Of a stretch of DNA of 64,000 nt, positions 20,149 to 31,705 are shown piece after piece. The notes below the pieces were generated by a model that did not search any database, was not told where the DNA came from, and saw nothing but the letters and a program-made list of their open reading frames with translations. The position numbers and the translations under genes are program-made. Positions within the stretch are counted from its first letter, which is position 1. Every line of letters starts with the position of its first letter. Source of the stretch: Zarea fungicola (taxonomy: Eukaryota > Ascomycota > Sordariomycetes > Hypocreales > Cordycipitaceae); assembly GCA_900169235.1 (NCBI GenBank), contig FWCC01000348.1:62001-126000 (forward strand), given 5' to 3'.

Positions 20149-23060
20149 GTTATGCAATGCGGTAACGCGACGGGCCTAAATTCACCGCTTCTGGTTGCTT
20201 GGCGAATTTATTGAAGAGGCGACGGATTTAGAATGAGGCGCATGAGGGACTACCAATAGAAGTCGTCACAAATTAACCGAAATGCTAGGGTTTCGAACTT
20301 GAGCCTAGAGAATTCGCCATACTAGAATAACCATGAAGCGCTATTCTCTGTTGCCTGCCGCCAAGTTTTTGGGAGGGAGAGGTTTAAACTCAGTGCTTGC
20401 GAGCAGCCTAATGGCGTCAGGTAAGCGCGTCCCAATGTGCGTCCCTACGTGCTTACTGGTGATAGAGGGAACCATGGGCGATCCCAGCGCTGCGGTAAGG
20501 GACAAGTTTGTAATGGCGTTGATCTGATATCCGTTGGAAATGAGGAGAGGCGGACAGACTAACGATTGTACCAAATCAAAATCATGTGATTGATTATTAG
20601 CTGCTAATGATTACCTGTCCGCTACAAATATTGGGATATCAGTAAGCATCCGCCCAGCCGCAGGACAGTAGCATTTTTGGGGGGCACGAAAATGAGCCAG
20701 AATAAAAGACAAACAATGATTAAAACGTAAACAAATATTTCCATGCGCAACAATCTCTGGAACAACCAGGTCCATTTTATAACAAAGAGGAAGATGGACG
20801 TGCACGACAAGCTGTTCGGCCGGTATACGACGGATTCCAAGGTCGGGTTTGCAGGTTTAGCTGGTAGACAGCTAGCAATACCCAGCAAATCCTTCTACTT
20901 CCCTGGGACATCGCCTGTTTACCGGCCCCCTTGGCAACGGAGCGCTCATATGAAGAAGCTCACGTTCACGAATGGCGTATTTAACTACGCGACCAGGTCA
21001 TCCGCAAGCGCGCTTTCGACTTTCTAAAGTCCAGGTGTATAAGAACGCTGCACTCGGCCCAAAAGCAAAGATCCCCCGCCTTTGCTACCACTTACGAAGA
21101 CAGGGTGGAGCTGTCGCGAGAGTCCCTAACTTTTCTAGTGAAATATAAAGTTTAGTTACACGACGTAGAAATAAGCTTAGGAGCATAGGTTATTGTGTTC
21201 GTTATCCAGGCATAACTTTGAATACAGCCCTCTGCGAAGATTAGGTTCCACGGCCAGCGGCCTAGCTAGCGAGCCTACAGCCAGTTCCTATAAGGCCTGC
21301 CCTTGTCCTGCCCTTAGCCCGCACTGAGCCAGCCAGCCAGCGAGTTAATTGAGGCTACGTTAACTGTGGCTATTTGAGTTGATTGAGGCTGCTGGAACCG
21401 TTGAAGCTACTGTCAGTTTAGTCCCGAAACGAGGCTGGTGCACAGGACATCTTAACAGAGTGGCGTATTGAACTTTAAAATGAGCTGAGCTTCAGTTTCT
21501 TATAGCAACGCACACAACTGCAACAATTTGTCGGGCTGAAGACAAGGTTACCAGTAAAAAGGTAATTGTAAGCCTTCGTTTCAAGAAGTGCCGAACGCCT
21601 ACCCTAGAAGTACAAGCCGAAAATTTAATAAACAGCGCCTCTATTGTAGTTATGGGAAATCGCTTTACATGTATTTGGGTACAAGCACGGTGATCTACTC
21701 TCAACTGGGAAACTGCAGACCAAATCTCTGAATAATTCAGCCAGCCAACTTCAGCCTTGTGCGTTGAGGAGCAAACTAGCTGTCTGATCTAGCAAGCCAC
21801 AACCCACTAGCAAAAGAGACAACAATAATAAACATAATTATACGAAATGAGAAAGGACAGGCGGTTGATGGAATGGCCTGTACATGGCCGTTGAATTTCC
21901 CTTTGATCCCTCTTGCGATCGGGCTCATATGAGCCCTACGTGAATAGCTGTACTTGCAGCAGCTGAAGCGCCCATCTGGAGCCTCAATTCGCTCAATGAA
22001 TAGCTAGGTTTCGGACAGCGCGAACGCATGTTGGTGATTGTAGTAATTGTAGTAATTGAAGAGAAAGTTGTGTCCACAGTTGGCACAAACTGCACGGGAG
22101 ACGAAACGGTTAGATCTTTCGAGCACGTATCGCCGATGTGACTGGGGTGGCGCGAGCTGCAGCTCGGACGGCAAGTACGAGTATCAAAGTCAGCTAAAAA
22201 AAGAAGTGAAAACAGTCCATTCTATCCGGAAACGGGTACGAAGCCAACCATTATGAGTGGTCCTTCCTCCAACCAAAGTCGCAGGGCTGAGAATGAAATG
22301 ATTCAATGAGATGGCTGATTTAAAGCGCTAAGAATGTGACGGAAATCCAGACTATTGTGATCGAAGCATGCTAGCTGCCGCTAAACCAATTAACTACCTT
22401 GGGCCGCTGCCACATCTTAATTCTCTCCCTTGGCCGCTATCGAACTCGAAGCTTTCAGCATAGGTAGCGCTGAAGCTTTAACTATTGCCGATCCATCAGC
22501 TCGAGGCAGCCACTATCGCGCCCATAACGGCAAAGCGGCACATAGCGGTTACGCCACGGGCCCCTCCGACGAAACAAGGTAAAATTCCTTGGAAACAGGT
22601 GACCCCGATCGTGATTATCTCGAGCGGAGCAACCAGGACACATTCAACCCGGTGGCATTGAGTATACTTTGCTGAAACGCCGCCAGACAACATTGAACAC
22701 GAGCAGCTGAATCAATTGACCATTCATCTGCCTTTGTAGCCTTCAGCTGGCAACTGTGGCAACCCTGTAAGATGCGCGATGCGACGTCTAAAGTTGATGA
22801 ACACTAGTCATATGCCGATGCGCAGATGCAACTCTATGAAATTAACAAGCGATCTGCCGTCCTTTGCGTCATCCCATGGCCAGCAATCAACCCCACACCA
22901 AGAAATCGCAAAATGGCAGCTTGAGTATGGCCCACCCCGATCCGAATATCAATCTACATAAATAACAAGCCTTTCCCGCCTGAATAGAACGACTTATTGC
23001 CCTCTAATTAATTCCCTCCACACCTTATAACATCAATCAATCACCTATCATCAACCCATA
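20149..23060. other. 2.9-kb gene-poor region
   Basis: No recognisable gene on either strand. The longest ATG frames (for example 20743-21027 on the plus strand) show no domain, signal peptide or splice support. Short repeated words occur (TAGTAATTGTAGTAATTG at 22041-22058; CCAGCCAGCCAG around 21333). Many stops and mixed composition suggest old degraded sequence. The promoter of the protease gene is expected in the last few hundred bases. Confidence 0.45.
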
Positions 23061-24507
23061 ATGGAGGCAATCATTCAAGCCCAAGCCAAGTTTCAGGCAG
23101 CTCGCGGTCTCTCCAAGATTAGAGCGCGACCAAACAGCAACTACAAGCGCCACGGTACCAAGTCGTACGTCTACCTCCTCAACCGTTTTGGCTTTGAGCC
23201 CACCAAGCCAGGCCCTTATTTCCGCACCCATAAGCTTCATCAGCGCGGCCTGGCACAGTCTGACGTCGCTGTCGGTGGACGCGCAGCTGTTGAATCGCGC
23301 CTTGTCAAGTCACTGGACCCCGATGCCAAGGAGACTGGTGAAGTGACTGCAGAAGACCAGCAGAATGACTCCGAGTATCTTTGCGAAGTATCCATCGGCA
23401 CACCTCCGCAGACCTTCCTTCTTGATTTTGACACAGGATCGGCGGACCTCTGGGTAATTGCCTTTTGCCCCTTAATAAAGAGTAGTATGAAATTGACAGC
23501 GTGACAGATGTTCTCAACGGAGTTGCCTGCAGCGACACAGAGGAACCATACCATCTTTGACCCTTCCAGGTCGTCTACTTTTAAGAAATTAGCAAACGAA
23601 ACCTGGAAGATTAGGTACGCGGATGGCAGCCAAGCCTCTGGCGACTGCGGCAGTGACAATGTCACTGTCGGCGGCCTCACAATCGAGAACCAGACCATCG
23701 AGCTCGCGTCCAAGCTATCTCCTCAATTCTCCCAGGGCACCGGCGACGGCCTCCTCGGTCTTGCATTCCCTCAAATCAACACCGTCAAGAAGAATAACCA
23801 GCGAGCCCCCGCGCAGACTCCGGTTGCCAACATGATGACCCAGGGCGACATCCCCAAGGAGTCGCAGCTCTTCACCTCTGCCTTTTACAGCGAGCGCGAT
23901 GCCGACGCGCCCAAGTCGTTTTACACTTTTGGCTTCATTGACAACGACCTCGTCGCGGCGTCTGGAAAGCCCATTGCCTGGACCAACATTGATTCGTCGG
24001 AGGGCTTCTGGATGTTTCCCTCTGCGAGCGTCTCCATCGCAGGCAAGGTGATGCAGCTCTCCGGCAACACCGCCATTGCCGACACGGGCACCAGCCTCGC
24101 GCTGGTATCCGACGAGGTTTGCGAAGCCTTGTACAAGGCGATTCCTGGCGCGAAATATGATTCTCACCAGCAGGGATACGTATTCCCCATGTCAACAAAG
24201 GCTGCCGACCTCCCCGAGTTCAAGGTTGCCGTCGGCGACAACCTTTTTGTGATCCAAGCGGAGGATTTGGCGTTTGCGCCTGCTAGCCACAATACCTGGT
24301 ACGGTGGTGTGCAGTCCCGTGGAGACAATCCGTTTGACATTTTGGGTGATACTTTTCTCAAGTCCATCTATGCAGTGAGTATCCTGCCGTTGAAACTTTG
24401 CATGGGTTTACAATACTAATTTTGGGTAGATTTGGGACCAGGGTCATGAGCGATTCGGCGCGGTGCCCAAAATTGAAAAGACACAGAACTTGACACCCCT
24501 GCCCTAG
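23061..24507 (+). CDS. pepsin-like (A1) aspartic protease
   Basis: Three exons: 23061-23453, 23508-24374 and 24430-24507. The introns are phase 0 (54 and 55 nt) and the protein is 445 aa. It carries both A1 active-site signatures: DTGS (catalytic D124) and ADTGTS (catalytic D323). It also has a flap-type RYADGS (Y168), DGLLGLAFP, and the C-terminal [14 protein letters not shown] | [10 protein letters not shown]. The first 23 residues ([20 protein letters not shown]...) are basic and not hydrophobic, so unlike secreted aspergillopepsins there is no evident signal peptide at this start. It may be intracellular, or a signal exon may lie upstream. A propeptide-like region precedes the DTGS domain. 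These enzymes cleave peptide bonds at acid pH. Both neighbours are unrelated, and the 3' neighbour is convergent. Confidence 0.92.
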
Positions 24508-24975
24508 AATAAATCATGCAAGTATTGGTATTAAGTATGTAGTTTAACACAGATTGAATATGGTTGTGAATTCCATTCTTGACTCTGATTACCTTATTGG
24601 TGATGATGGCCGTAGAATCCATGGCACTGTAAAGTTAAGATTGCGCTATGCATGCGGACGTGCTGAAAATGAAGAACATTTACCCAAGTCCCCTACTTCA
24701 TGTGCACAAGGACACATCCTCCGCTGTCTCAACAGAGGCGACCCAGGCATGCATGAATTGCCGACTTTGCTAGTTCTTGGGCTCGGGGAATCTTTAATTG
24801 CGGTAATGCGGTAATGCGGTAATGCGGTTTGAAATTATGTATTTGGCAGTTGATCCATGTACTCAGCCAGCGTTTTGCTGTCGTGCATGCACAAAGGCCG
24901 CTTCAACGGCCGATCGCTTAAACCCGGGGGCTCTACCAAGAAGGACGGAGCCAGTAACCACTTCTGCAGATCGAA
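24508..24975. other. intergenic with a short tandem repeat
   Basis: This lies between the convergent protease and bZIP-like genes. It contains three copies of the 8-mer CGGTAATG at 24801-24824. Nothing else was recognised. Confidence 0.5.
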
Positions 24976-26220
24976 TTAGTCTTGTTCAAAATAATGTGGA
25001 AAAATATTCGCCAAACCTTTGAGAAACGCTTCCACGTCAAAGCTGTACTGTGGCCTGGCAAGGGCGCCGAGCCAGCCACCATTCGCTCCGTTGACATCTT
25101 CAAACCCCAGGTCCTGAACGTAGCCTGCTACATCCTGGCAATCAAACCACTCATCCTCGAGGCCGTATATCTTGAGGTGCTCCTGATACTCTGGCGACGT
25201 AGTCTCAACATGGTACGGTATCCCAAGCAGCCGCTTCGGGAGCCTCGTATTGTCCAGCGGCTGCGGATTCCCGAACCGGTCAAAGTGCGGATAATGCCCA
25301 CCGGCGCCCCCAACCGCGTAAAATGGCTGCCCCTCAACCTCCAAGAGACCGCCGGAATCGGAGTTTAGGAAGCGCTTTATCGTCGGCAACGTTCTTTCCT
25401 TGTTTTGCACGCAGGGGACGAGGCGAAAGAGGCGGTAAATCTGGTTTGGATCCGAGCTGTCGTTGGCATAGAGCTGGTGCGAGAACTCGATGCATTGGCG
25501 GTGCAAGCGTCTAGAAAAGGATACTTCGTGCTGGCTATACGTCTCGGGGGCGCCGAGTCCAAACATGAACCGAGTTTCTTGGGGCGCAACGCCGACGGGT
25601 GCATTCATCTGCATTCTGCGCCGCTGTGTCGTTGCGGCGGCAGACCAGGCGGCCATGAGATCAGCCCCCATACTCAGCCCACTATCCGAGTTTTCGACGT
25701 TGAGCTCTTGCAACTGCTCATTTGCGTCCTCAGCTCTTGCGTCTCTCACCGTTGCCCGCTTCGCGGCTCTGCTTGCCGGTGCACTGCTCGTCTTGGCGCC
25801 TGCCAACAGAGCCTCAATGTCACGTAGGTGTGCGTATATATCAGGATGCTGGATATTTAAATTCGACTGTAGAGCGGTCTCATTCACGCCGGATAGCATC
25901 TGCCGCACCTGGTTTATAGTAGCTTCCAGTTGCGCAGCCCGCTGCTCATGGCTTTTGTTGGTTGCAGCCTTCTTTTGTCTATATGTCTGCTGGGACTGAC
26001 GAAGCTGTAGCCTGCGCCTCTGGAAAAATGTTGTTCGTCATTTTGGTCACTTCTGGATCAATTTCGGAACTTTACTTACGGCCGCCGCGGTGCCCGCATT
26101 CCCATCGTCAATTCTCGGCCGCCCTGGCGCCCGTGGCCGGCTCCTGGCTTGAGAGTCGGGCAGCTCGATTGTGCCCTGCATGGCTTCAAACTCCGCAGAG
26201 TTATGTGACCTTGAACCCAT
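24976..26220 (-). CDS. bZIP-like transcription factor
   Basis: Two exons: 26220-26080 and 26019-24976, with a 60-nt phase-0 intron (gtaagt...ttccag). The product is 394 aa. Residues 48-70 form a basic region (RRRLQLRQSQQTYRQKK) followed by a short heptad-like helix (EQRAAQLEATINQVRQML), as in fungal bZIP proteins. The canonical invariant Asn of the basic region is replaced by Leu, while the Arg eight residues later is kept. The remaining 300 residues are a conserved-looking globular region (for example RQCIEFSHQLYAND and FYAVGGAGGHYPHFDRFGN), typical of the long fungal-specific members. It is expected to act in the nucleus. It lies next to the nitronate monooxygenase gene, transcribed in the same direction, with about 230 bp between them. 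Target genes are unknown. Confidence 0.75.
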
Positions 26221-26452
26221 CATATATTTTACGGTGAACCATTCAACCTGTTGATGCCGATGGAATGAATTTCTTTGCCCAAAGGGAACGCCCTTTGCCT
26301 GGCAGCGGTGCGAGTCAGCCGAGGCTGACGACTAAACCTGAACTAGTCAAGGTGCTGACTCTTTTATGCGCAAAAGTTCTCCATACTTGCACCTGAATTA
26401 AGAAATGTACCCATTTATAGTGCGAGATCATTCTATATTACAACTTTATCTG

Positions 26453-27547
26453 CTACAGGCGCGCGTTGGAGACTTGACACAGCTGCGCATTCTGCAGAGC
26501 TGCCTCTGCCTCTCTCTCCATTCGACTCAATAGCTCCTTGCATGTCGGAATATCGTGTATAAGGCCAATGACTTGTCCCACAGTCCATATCTGCTACTGG
26601 TTAGAAACGATGTAGGAATCAAGCCGGCGCCGAAAACTTACGCCACGATCCAAGTCGCCGCCAGTGAAGACTTCCTTGCCACGTCTGCCCACAACCAGAT
26701 CAGCGACCTCGTTGAAATCGCCAACCTCGCTACTCTCCTCGATGCGGAGAACCTCGCGCGCTACCGAGTTGTTAAATGCGCGAAAGGTGTTGCGCCAGCG
26801 ACGCAGGATCAGCACAGTATCCGTTTCCTGCGACTTGACTACAGTTTGCTTGATATTAATATGCGCCGGCGACTCGACCGTGCACATGAATCGTGTGCCC
26901 ATGTCGATTCCAGAGGCGCCCATGAGCAGCGCGGCGGCGAGGCCCGCGCCGTCGGCAAACCCGCCGCTGGCAATAAACGGCACCGTGAGCGTCTGGCGCG
27001 CGCGACTGAATAGGATGAAATTGGTCAAGTCCGTCTCGCCAACTTGCGCGGCGCTCTCCACCCCGCCGATGGTGATGAAGTCTGCGCCGAGCTTGACGGC
27101 GGCTTGGGCGTGCTGCAGATTCGTGCACTTGTGAATCACAACGATGCCCGCGTTTTTTAATTTGGCAATCACAGGCTCTGGTGTATTACCCGCCGTCTCT
27201 ACAACGCGAATGTCTTCTTCGACGACGATTTGTGCGTATGCGTCGTAGTCAGTGGGCACGAGGGAGGGCATTATGGTAATGTTGACGCCAAAGGGCTTGG
27301 TCGTGAGGGAGCGGCAGCGTCTAATCTCGTCACGGAGTCTTGCAGGCGGCCGAAAGTTGAGAGCAGTCACAAGGCCGAGACCGCCTGCATTCGAAACTGC
27401 AGAGGCAAGGTCTGCTGTGCCGACATGCTGCATCCCGCCTTGGATGACCGGGACTAGATGCAGTTAGCATTTGGGCCGGGGAACTCGTCGCCGAATCAAG
27501 GAACCTTTGATGCCAAGTCGCTTGGTCAGTTCTGTTGAAAATGGCAT
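26453..27547 (-). CDS. nitronate monooxygenase (2-nitropropane dioxygenase family)
   Basis: Three exons: 27547-27505, 27453-26642 and 26590-26453. The introns are 51 nt each and include a CTAAC branch site in the first. The sum is 331 codons, giving 330 aa. The short first exon restores the typical N-terminus ending VPVIQGGMQHVGTADLASA. The TIM-barrel FMN enzyme family is shown by SNAGGLGLVT, GVNITIMPS, VVIHKCTNLQHAQAAVKLGAD, VPFIASGGFADGAGLAAALLMGASGIDMGTRF in successive pieces, and the last exon WTVGQVIGLIHDIPTC. Such enzymes oxidise alkyl nitronates such as propionate-3-nitronate to protect the cell, in the cytosol, peroxisome or mitochondrion. No targeting signal is evident. The upstream neighbours on the other side are unrelated. 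Confidence 0.9.
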
Positions 27548-27931
27548 TTTATCTGATTTAATATTTGGTTTGTATTAATGTACTAATCTAGATCCTGACA
27601 GACATGCCATGCTGCTCCTTTTATGGACGAACCTGACGGCCAGCTTGGACTTGATTACACTTCATCATATCCGAGTTACACCTCGGCCTCTGTTTACCAA
27701 GGCCTGGAGATTTCTGGATTAATTGATTATAATCATTGAAAACGTAATTTTAGTGTACATTTTCCGTTCGACTTGCTCGCATAGATCTCAGCTGAAGCAG
27801 ACGATGCGTCGGATTCGGCAAAAGCACGCCGTGGTGGGTCAAGGCCGATTAGCTTGATGATAAAATCAAACTAGCATGAATTAGGATGCTGATTATAATA
27901 TCCATATCGAAGGCTCTAGTTTATCCAGTGG

Positions 27932-28002
27932 GCTGACGCTACCCCGTAGTGCTCCCGTGGATTCCGGTACGCTGACGCTACTCCGTAGTTCTCGCCTGGA
28001 TT
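27932..28002. repeat. two-copy imperfect direct repeat, period 39 bp
   Basis: Both copies begin GCTGACGCTAC and end TGGATT. They differ at a handful of positions, including C/T and G/T changes. The function is not known. Confidence 0.7.
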
Positions 28003-28556
28003 AAATTCGCCATGCGTTTGAGCCATGACTAAATCGCGTTGACACAGAGCAAGCACAATCTTGGAATACCGAATACCCCTTTAGTGCATAAGAGGAGGGC
28101 TGTTCATGGTAAGCAGCGCCTGTGAGCCCGGCGGCTTGGCGCTGGAGTCGCCGAGCGCTTGCTGTCATTTGCCAGCTTCCTTACCTCTCTTCTCAATCTA
28201 TACCCAACAAGGATTTTGTTAACTTGTGCGCCATACCCAACTGGGCATTTGCTATCTTGGTCTTACAACTCAGCCACGAGTATGTCGGTGCACATTTACG
28301 TAGACTTTAGAGGGAGTGGCTCCTAAAACTTTGTAAACTTCTAATCAAGTTATTTATGTATTTATATATTTATTGCTACGGATCCGTCAAATCATGGCTA
28401 CATCAATCTTTTGAAAAAAAATTAAAAAGTCCCATCTTCACCTGGTACGAGGCCTGCTGCCAGCGAGAGAGTTTGCATGACCCTGGGTACCTCAGCTAAC
28501 GTCTACCCCAGAAAACTAGTTTACCAGAGTTTATTCGAGAAATTTCCCGAACGATC

Positions 28557-28563
28557 TATATAA
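28557..28563 (+). promoter_or_regulatory. TATA box of the sulfotransferase-like gene
   Basis: TATATAA about 55 bp before the ATG at 28616; a good core-promoter position. Confidence 0.5.
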
Positions 28564-28615
28564 CATCTACTGGCGATAAATACGAAACAGTCTCAAGTCT
28601 TATTCGAGAGCAAAC

Positions 28616-29487
28616 ATGGGCAACGGCGTCAGCATACCGACCGATCTCTCCCGCACCCCAAAGATAATCAATGCTTCCTACCCGCGGACCGGCACGCTTT
28701 CGATTGCTCAAGCATGCGAAATCTTGCTAGACGGCCCAGCCTGCCACGGTGGCGCGCAAATGCTCTACCGTGAGGATGCATACCCCAAAAAGGTGGTCGA
28801 GCTGTTCGACAAGAGGCATGATAAAGCCCGCGTCATGAAGCTGCTGCGCGAATTGACCCAAGGCTTTGTCGTCCTCTCCGATTACCCCTTCATGTGCTTT
28901 ATTCCGGAACTGTGCGAGCTCTACCCAGATGCACAGGTTGTCTACCATAGACGTGATCCCGTCAAGTGGTGGAATAGCATGGACAAGGTCAACTCGATGG
29001 CCCTCACCCGGTTCCTGAGCGTTTTGTTCTGGCCCGTTCCGGGCTGGCGCTGGGCTTTACCTTCGCATGAAGGGCTTCGGGCCACGGAGCGAGAGCGGTG
29101 GAATCCCGTGCCTGGGCCGCTGCCAAATAAAGGTGCGCATCATCGCCAGTCTACCCGTCTGCGACGAGTAGCACGGCGTGCACAACAAGACAAGACACAA
29201 CTAACCAAAATTTATCTTTTTTTTTTTCAGATTCACTGGAGAGGCATCAGGAGTGGGTGGTGCAGAATGTTCCAAAGGAAAGAATGCATTTCATTTCGCT
29301 GCGTGATGGCTGGGCTCCGTTCGCGAAAATCCTCAACTGCGATATTCCCGACACGCCCTTTCCACGAGTCAATGACATGGATGGCGCTGAGAAGATATTT
29401 GCTCGGATGCTCAAGACATCGCTCCAAGTCTGGGCGCTTTATTTAGTTGGTTTTGGATCTGCGTTTTACGTATGGCGATCCTTGTAA
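28616..29487 (+). CDS. P-loop sulfotransferase-family protein, C-terminal membrane anchor
   Basis: Two exons: 28616-29132 and 29231-29487. The 98-nt intron has a T11 tract before its CAG, and the two exons give 258 codons (257 aa). The N-terminal SYPRTGTLSIAQA is the PAPS-binding loop seen in fungal sulfotransferase-like proteins. YPDAQVVYHRRDPVKWWNSM is the typical second PAPS-binding strand (RD-P--W). The C-terminus WALYLVGFGSAFYVWRSL is a likely tail anchor. Fungal genomes often annotate this family as 'NAD dependent epimerase/dehydratase', although the motifs are those of sulfotransferases. The substrate is unknown. The gene converges with a UstYa-family gene, their ends being 140 bp apart, which suggests a joint role in a specialised metabolite or peptide pathway (inference). 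Confidence 0.85.
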
Positions 29488-29628
29488 GCGTCACAGCCAC
29501 GATAGACGAGACACATATCTACAGATTCTGCTACAGCATCCTACCCTCCTTTGTCGCACGGGTTCTGATTCAGTTGCAGCGCTCAAATGGTCCATATTAT
29601 TGATACATTATGCATTTATTTAGTTGTG

Positions 29629-30590
29629 CTAGTGGTCATGTCCGCTGTGGTCGGCTTGAAAGTCGTCGGCGCTCGCTGCTGCAACCTCTTCCCTGGTCAC
29701 ATTGTTGAGCTCAAAAAAAAGATCCGGCATGGGCATCTCCTTGAACCTAACCGGGCGCGTAACATTCCGGCCCCATTCCACCGGCACCGTGTTTTTCTCC
29801 TGCCAGTCCCAAATGTCATCGTAGTTTCGGCACTTGTGGTTGACGTCAAAGTCTGGCCACGGCCTGTGCTGTGACTCGAGCCACTGGTACGTCACAATGT
29901 CGACGCTGCCTGCGCACATGATGTTCTTGAGTAGAATATCAGTGCAGTGCGAAACGTGGATCCAGTGTAACGGCCGGTAAGGCTCACTGTGGACCGTGGC
30001 GTTGTGATCATGGGTCTTCCACGCTTGGTGCCTGAGCAGGTTGAGACAGTGCAGCTGGTGGAACATGTCAATCTGTGCCATGTAGGCGTCATCACCGAGA
30101 CCGTACTCGGGGGGAAACTTGACTGATACGGCTGGATCCTTGCCGAGGCGCTTGAGCTCCGTCTCGCTAATGGGGAACACGCGAATGTCCTCGAGGGCAC
30201 TCCAGTGCTTCTCAACATTCTCATCGGGTTTCATGAAGTTGCGGTAGGGGTCGCTCGCGTTATGTGTCCATAGTGCACCGCTGATTATAGTGTCGTGCGT
30301 GCCGATTTTGATACTATCCCATACAGGTGCTGATCATGTTAGCTTTAGAGGTACGGCAAGCAGAGGGCAGACCAACAGTAGAAGGAAAGCCGCTTCATCA
30401 TCTCAAGCTCAGAAGGGTGGCTCTGAAAGTAGCTGAGAGTAAATAAGCCCAAAGACACACAGAACAACACTATGTTCATAATTGTCCATAGTTTTGACTG
30501 GCGATGGTGTGGTGTGCGATCGTTTTCGTCTGGCAACAAGCTCTCTGTTGAGCCTGCGTCTGTAACGGAGCCCAGTTTCTCGTACTGCAT
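29629..30590 (-). CDS. UstYa-family (DUF3328) oxidase-like membrane protein
   Basis: Two exons: 30590-30377 and 30329-29629, separated by a 47-nt intron (gttggt...gctaacatgatcag). Splicing joins RLSFY to SPVWDSI, the typical FYSP junction of the family. The sum is 305 codons (304 aa). A single membrane helix (WTIMNIVLFCVSLGLFTLSYF) follows a polar N-terminus. Both family signatures are present: HQLHC at residues 162-166 and HVSHC at 196-200 (HxxHC twice). UstYa proteins act in ribosomally made cyclic peptide (dikaritin) pathways and other fungal metabolite clusters, carrying out oxidative cyclisation or related steps; the His/Cys pairs probably bind metal. No obvious repeat-containing precursor peptide gene was found beside it. 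ATG 30590 was chosen because the longer frame begins with TTG. Confidence 0.92.
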
Positions 30591-31705
30591 ATTATCGGCG
30601 AATGTAGACGACTGCTCCAACAGCAGCAGTCCGAGAAGAAAATTAGGCTTGAGAAAATAGTTGGATTGTGGGCTGCGTTGGAAAGCAACAAGAATCTTGA
30701 TGTCAGTTTACAACTACCTTCTCCAGTAACACGGAATAGAAACTTGATAAGGTACCCGACTAAACGACGCAAGCTGATGGAGGATGAGGCGTGCGCTAGT
30801 GAAGCCGTGCCCCCACGATATGATGCCGTCGCCACCCGAGTGGGATCGTAGTTCGAGACGCTCCAGCTCGGCAGGATGCGCCACAATGGGCACCAAAAGT
30901 TCCTCGTTTATTTATTCTGGCCTATAAATAAATGCGGACAGATATATTCAGGCTTGTGTATGACTTTTTACACCAGTTCAAGGTGGCTCTGTTGGTGCAC
31001 GCAGTCTGAAATAGTTGGAGCTGACAGGAGTCCAGCCTCGTCGGAATGGGACCGTAGGAACCTTCCTGATGTGGCCTGGTCTTGTCCATGTCTACGATCT
31101 GAAGCGGAAAGCACCGAGGTGGCCTGCAAGAACCATTGCAAGAAGTCAGTTATCGAATTTCCATTTGTCACATTTTCGTGTATCTTCGTCTAATTGAATG
31201 ACGTGCGTAGGCTCGAAGGTGTGTCTCTAGTGTTGTTGAAGTAGTTGCATTGCGCACTAGAACAGATTCAACTCACTCACGGACCCGCACAATCGACGAA
31301 TTAATGTACATATATACATGACTATTGTTTGCTTATTACGATCCGGGGATTACTTGTCTGAGAAGCACTAATAATCCAAGTTGAAATAGTAAAACAGAAG
31401 CAGCAAAGAAATCAGCATTGATTACGGAACGTACTTTTCCAGCTTTCACATAATTAAATTATAAAATACTTGTTTCCTTTCTTGTCAAAAGAAAAGAAAA
31501 AAAAATTAACACAGTTTCACAGTTGAATTTCCAACAATGTACTAATTATATAGTTTAATCTTCATTCCTAATTGCTAACTAAGAAGGATCATCTCAAGTA
31601 TCTATTTTCAACGGAACAGTACCCTCCGTCTGAATAACACACTTCTGCTTCTTAAATTCACAATTTTGCAAACTATATAGCTTACTTCAACCGCCAAGGA
31701 CTTTT
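30591..31705. other. intergenic, nothing recognised
   Basis: I searched this stretch for a RiPP precursor with a signal peptide and repeated core units and found none. Short frames at 30666-31197 lack features. The last 300 bp are AT-rich and look like the 3' flank of the PL20-like gene. Confidence 0.5.

Larger units (their letters stand above)
27548..28615. other. intergenic with a degraded tandem repeat
   Basis: A promoter-like interval between two divergent genes (nitronate monooxygenase and sulfotransferase). It contains two copies of a 32-bp unit (27932-27963 and 27971-28002). No gene was recognised. Confidence 0.5.

Noticed and set aside
20743..21027. 94-codon ATG frame in the gene-poor region
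   Set aside because: No family, signal peptide, membrane segment or splice context; it stands in apparently degraded DNA.
30476..31197. Frames near the UstYa gene as a RiPP precursor
   Set aside because: No signal peptide plus repeated core with Kex2-type sites was found in any frame.
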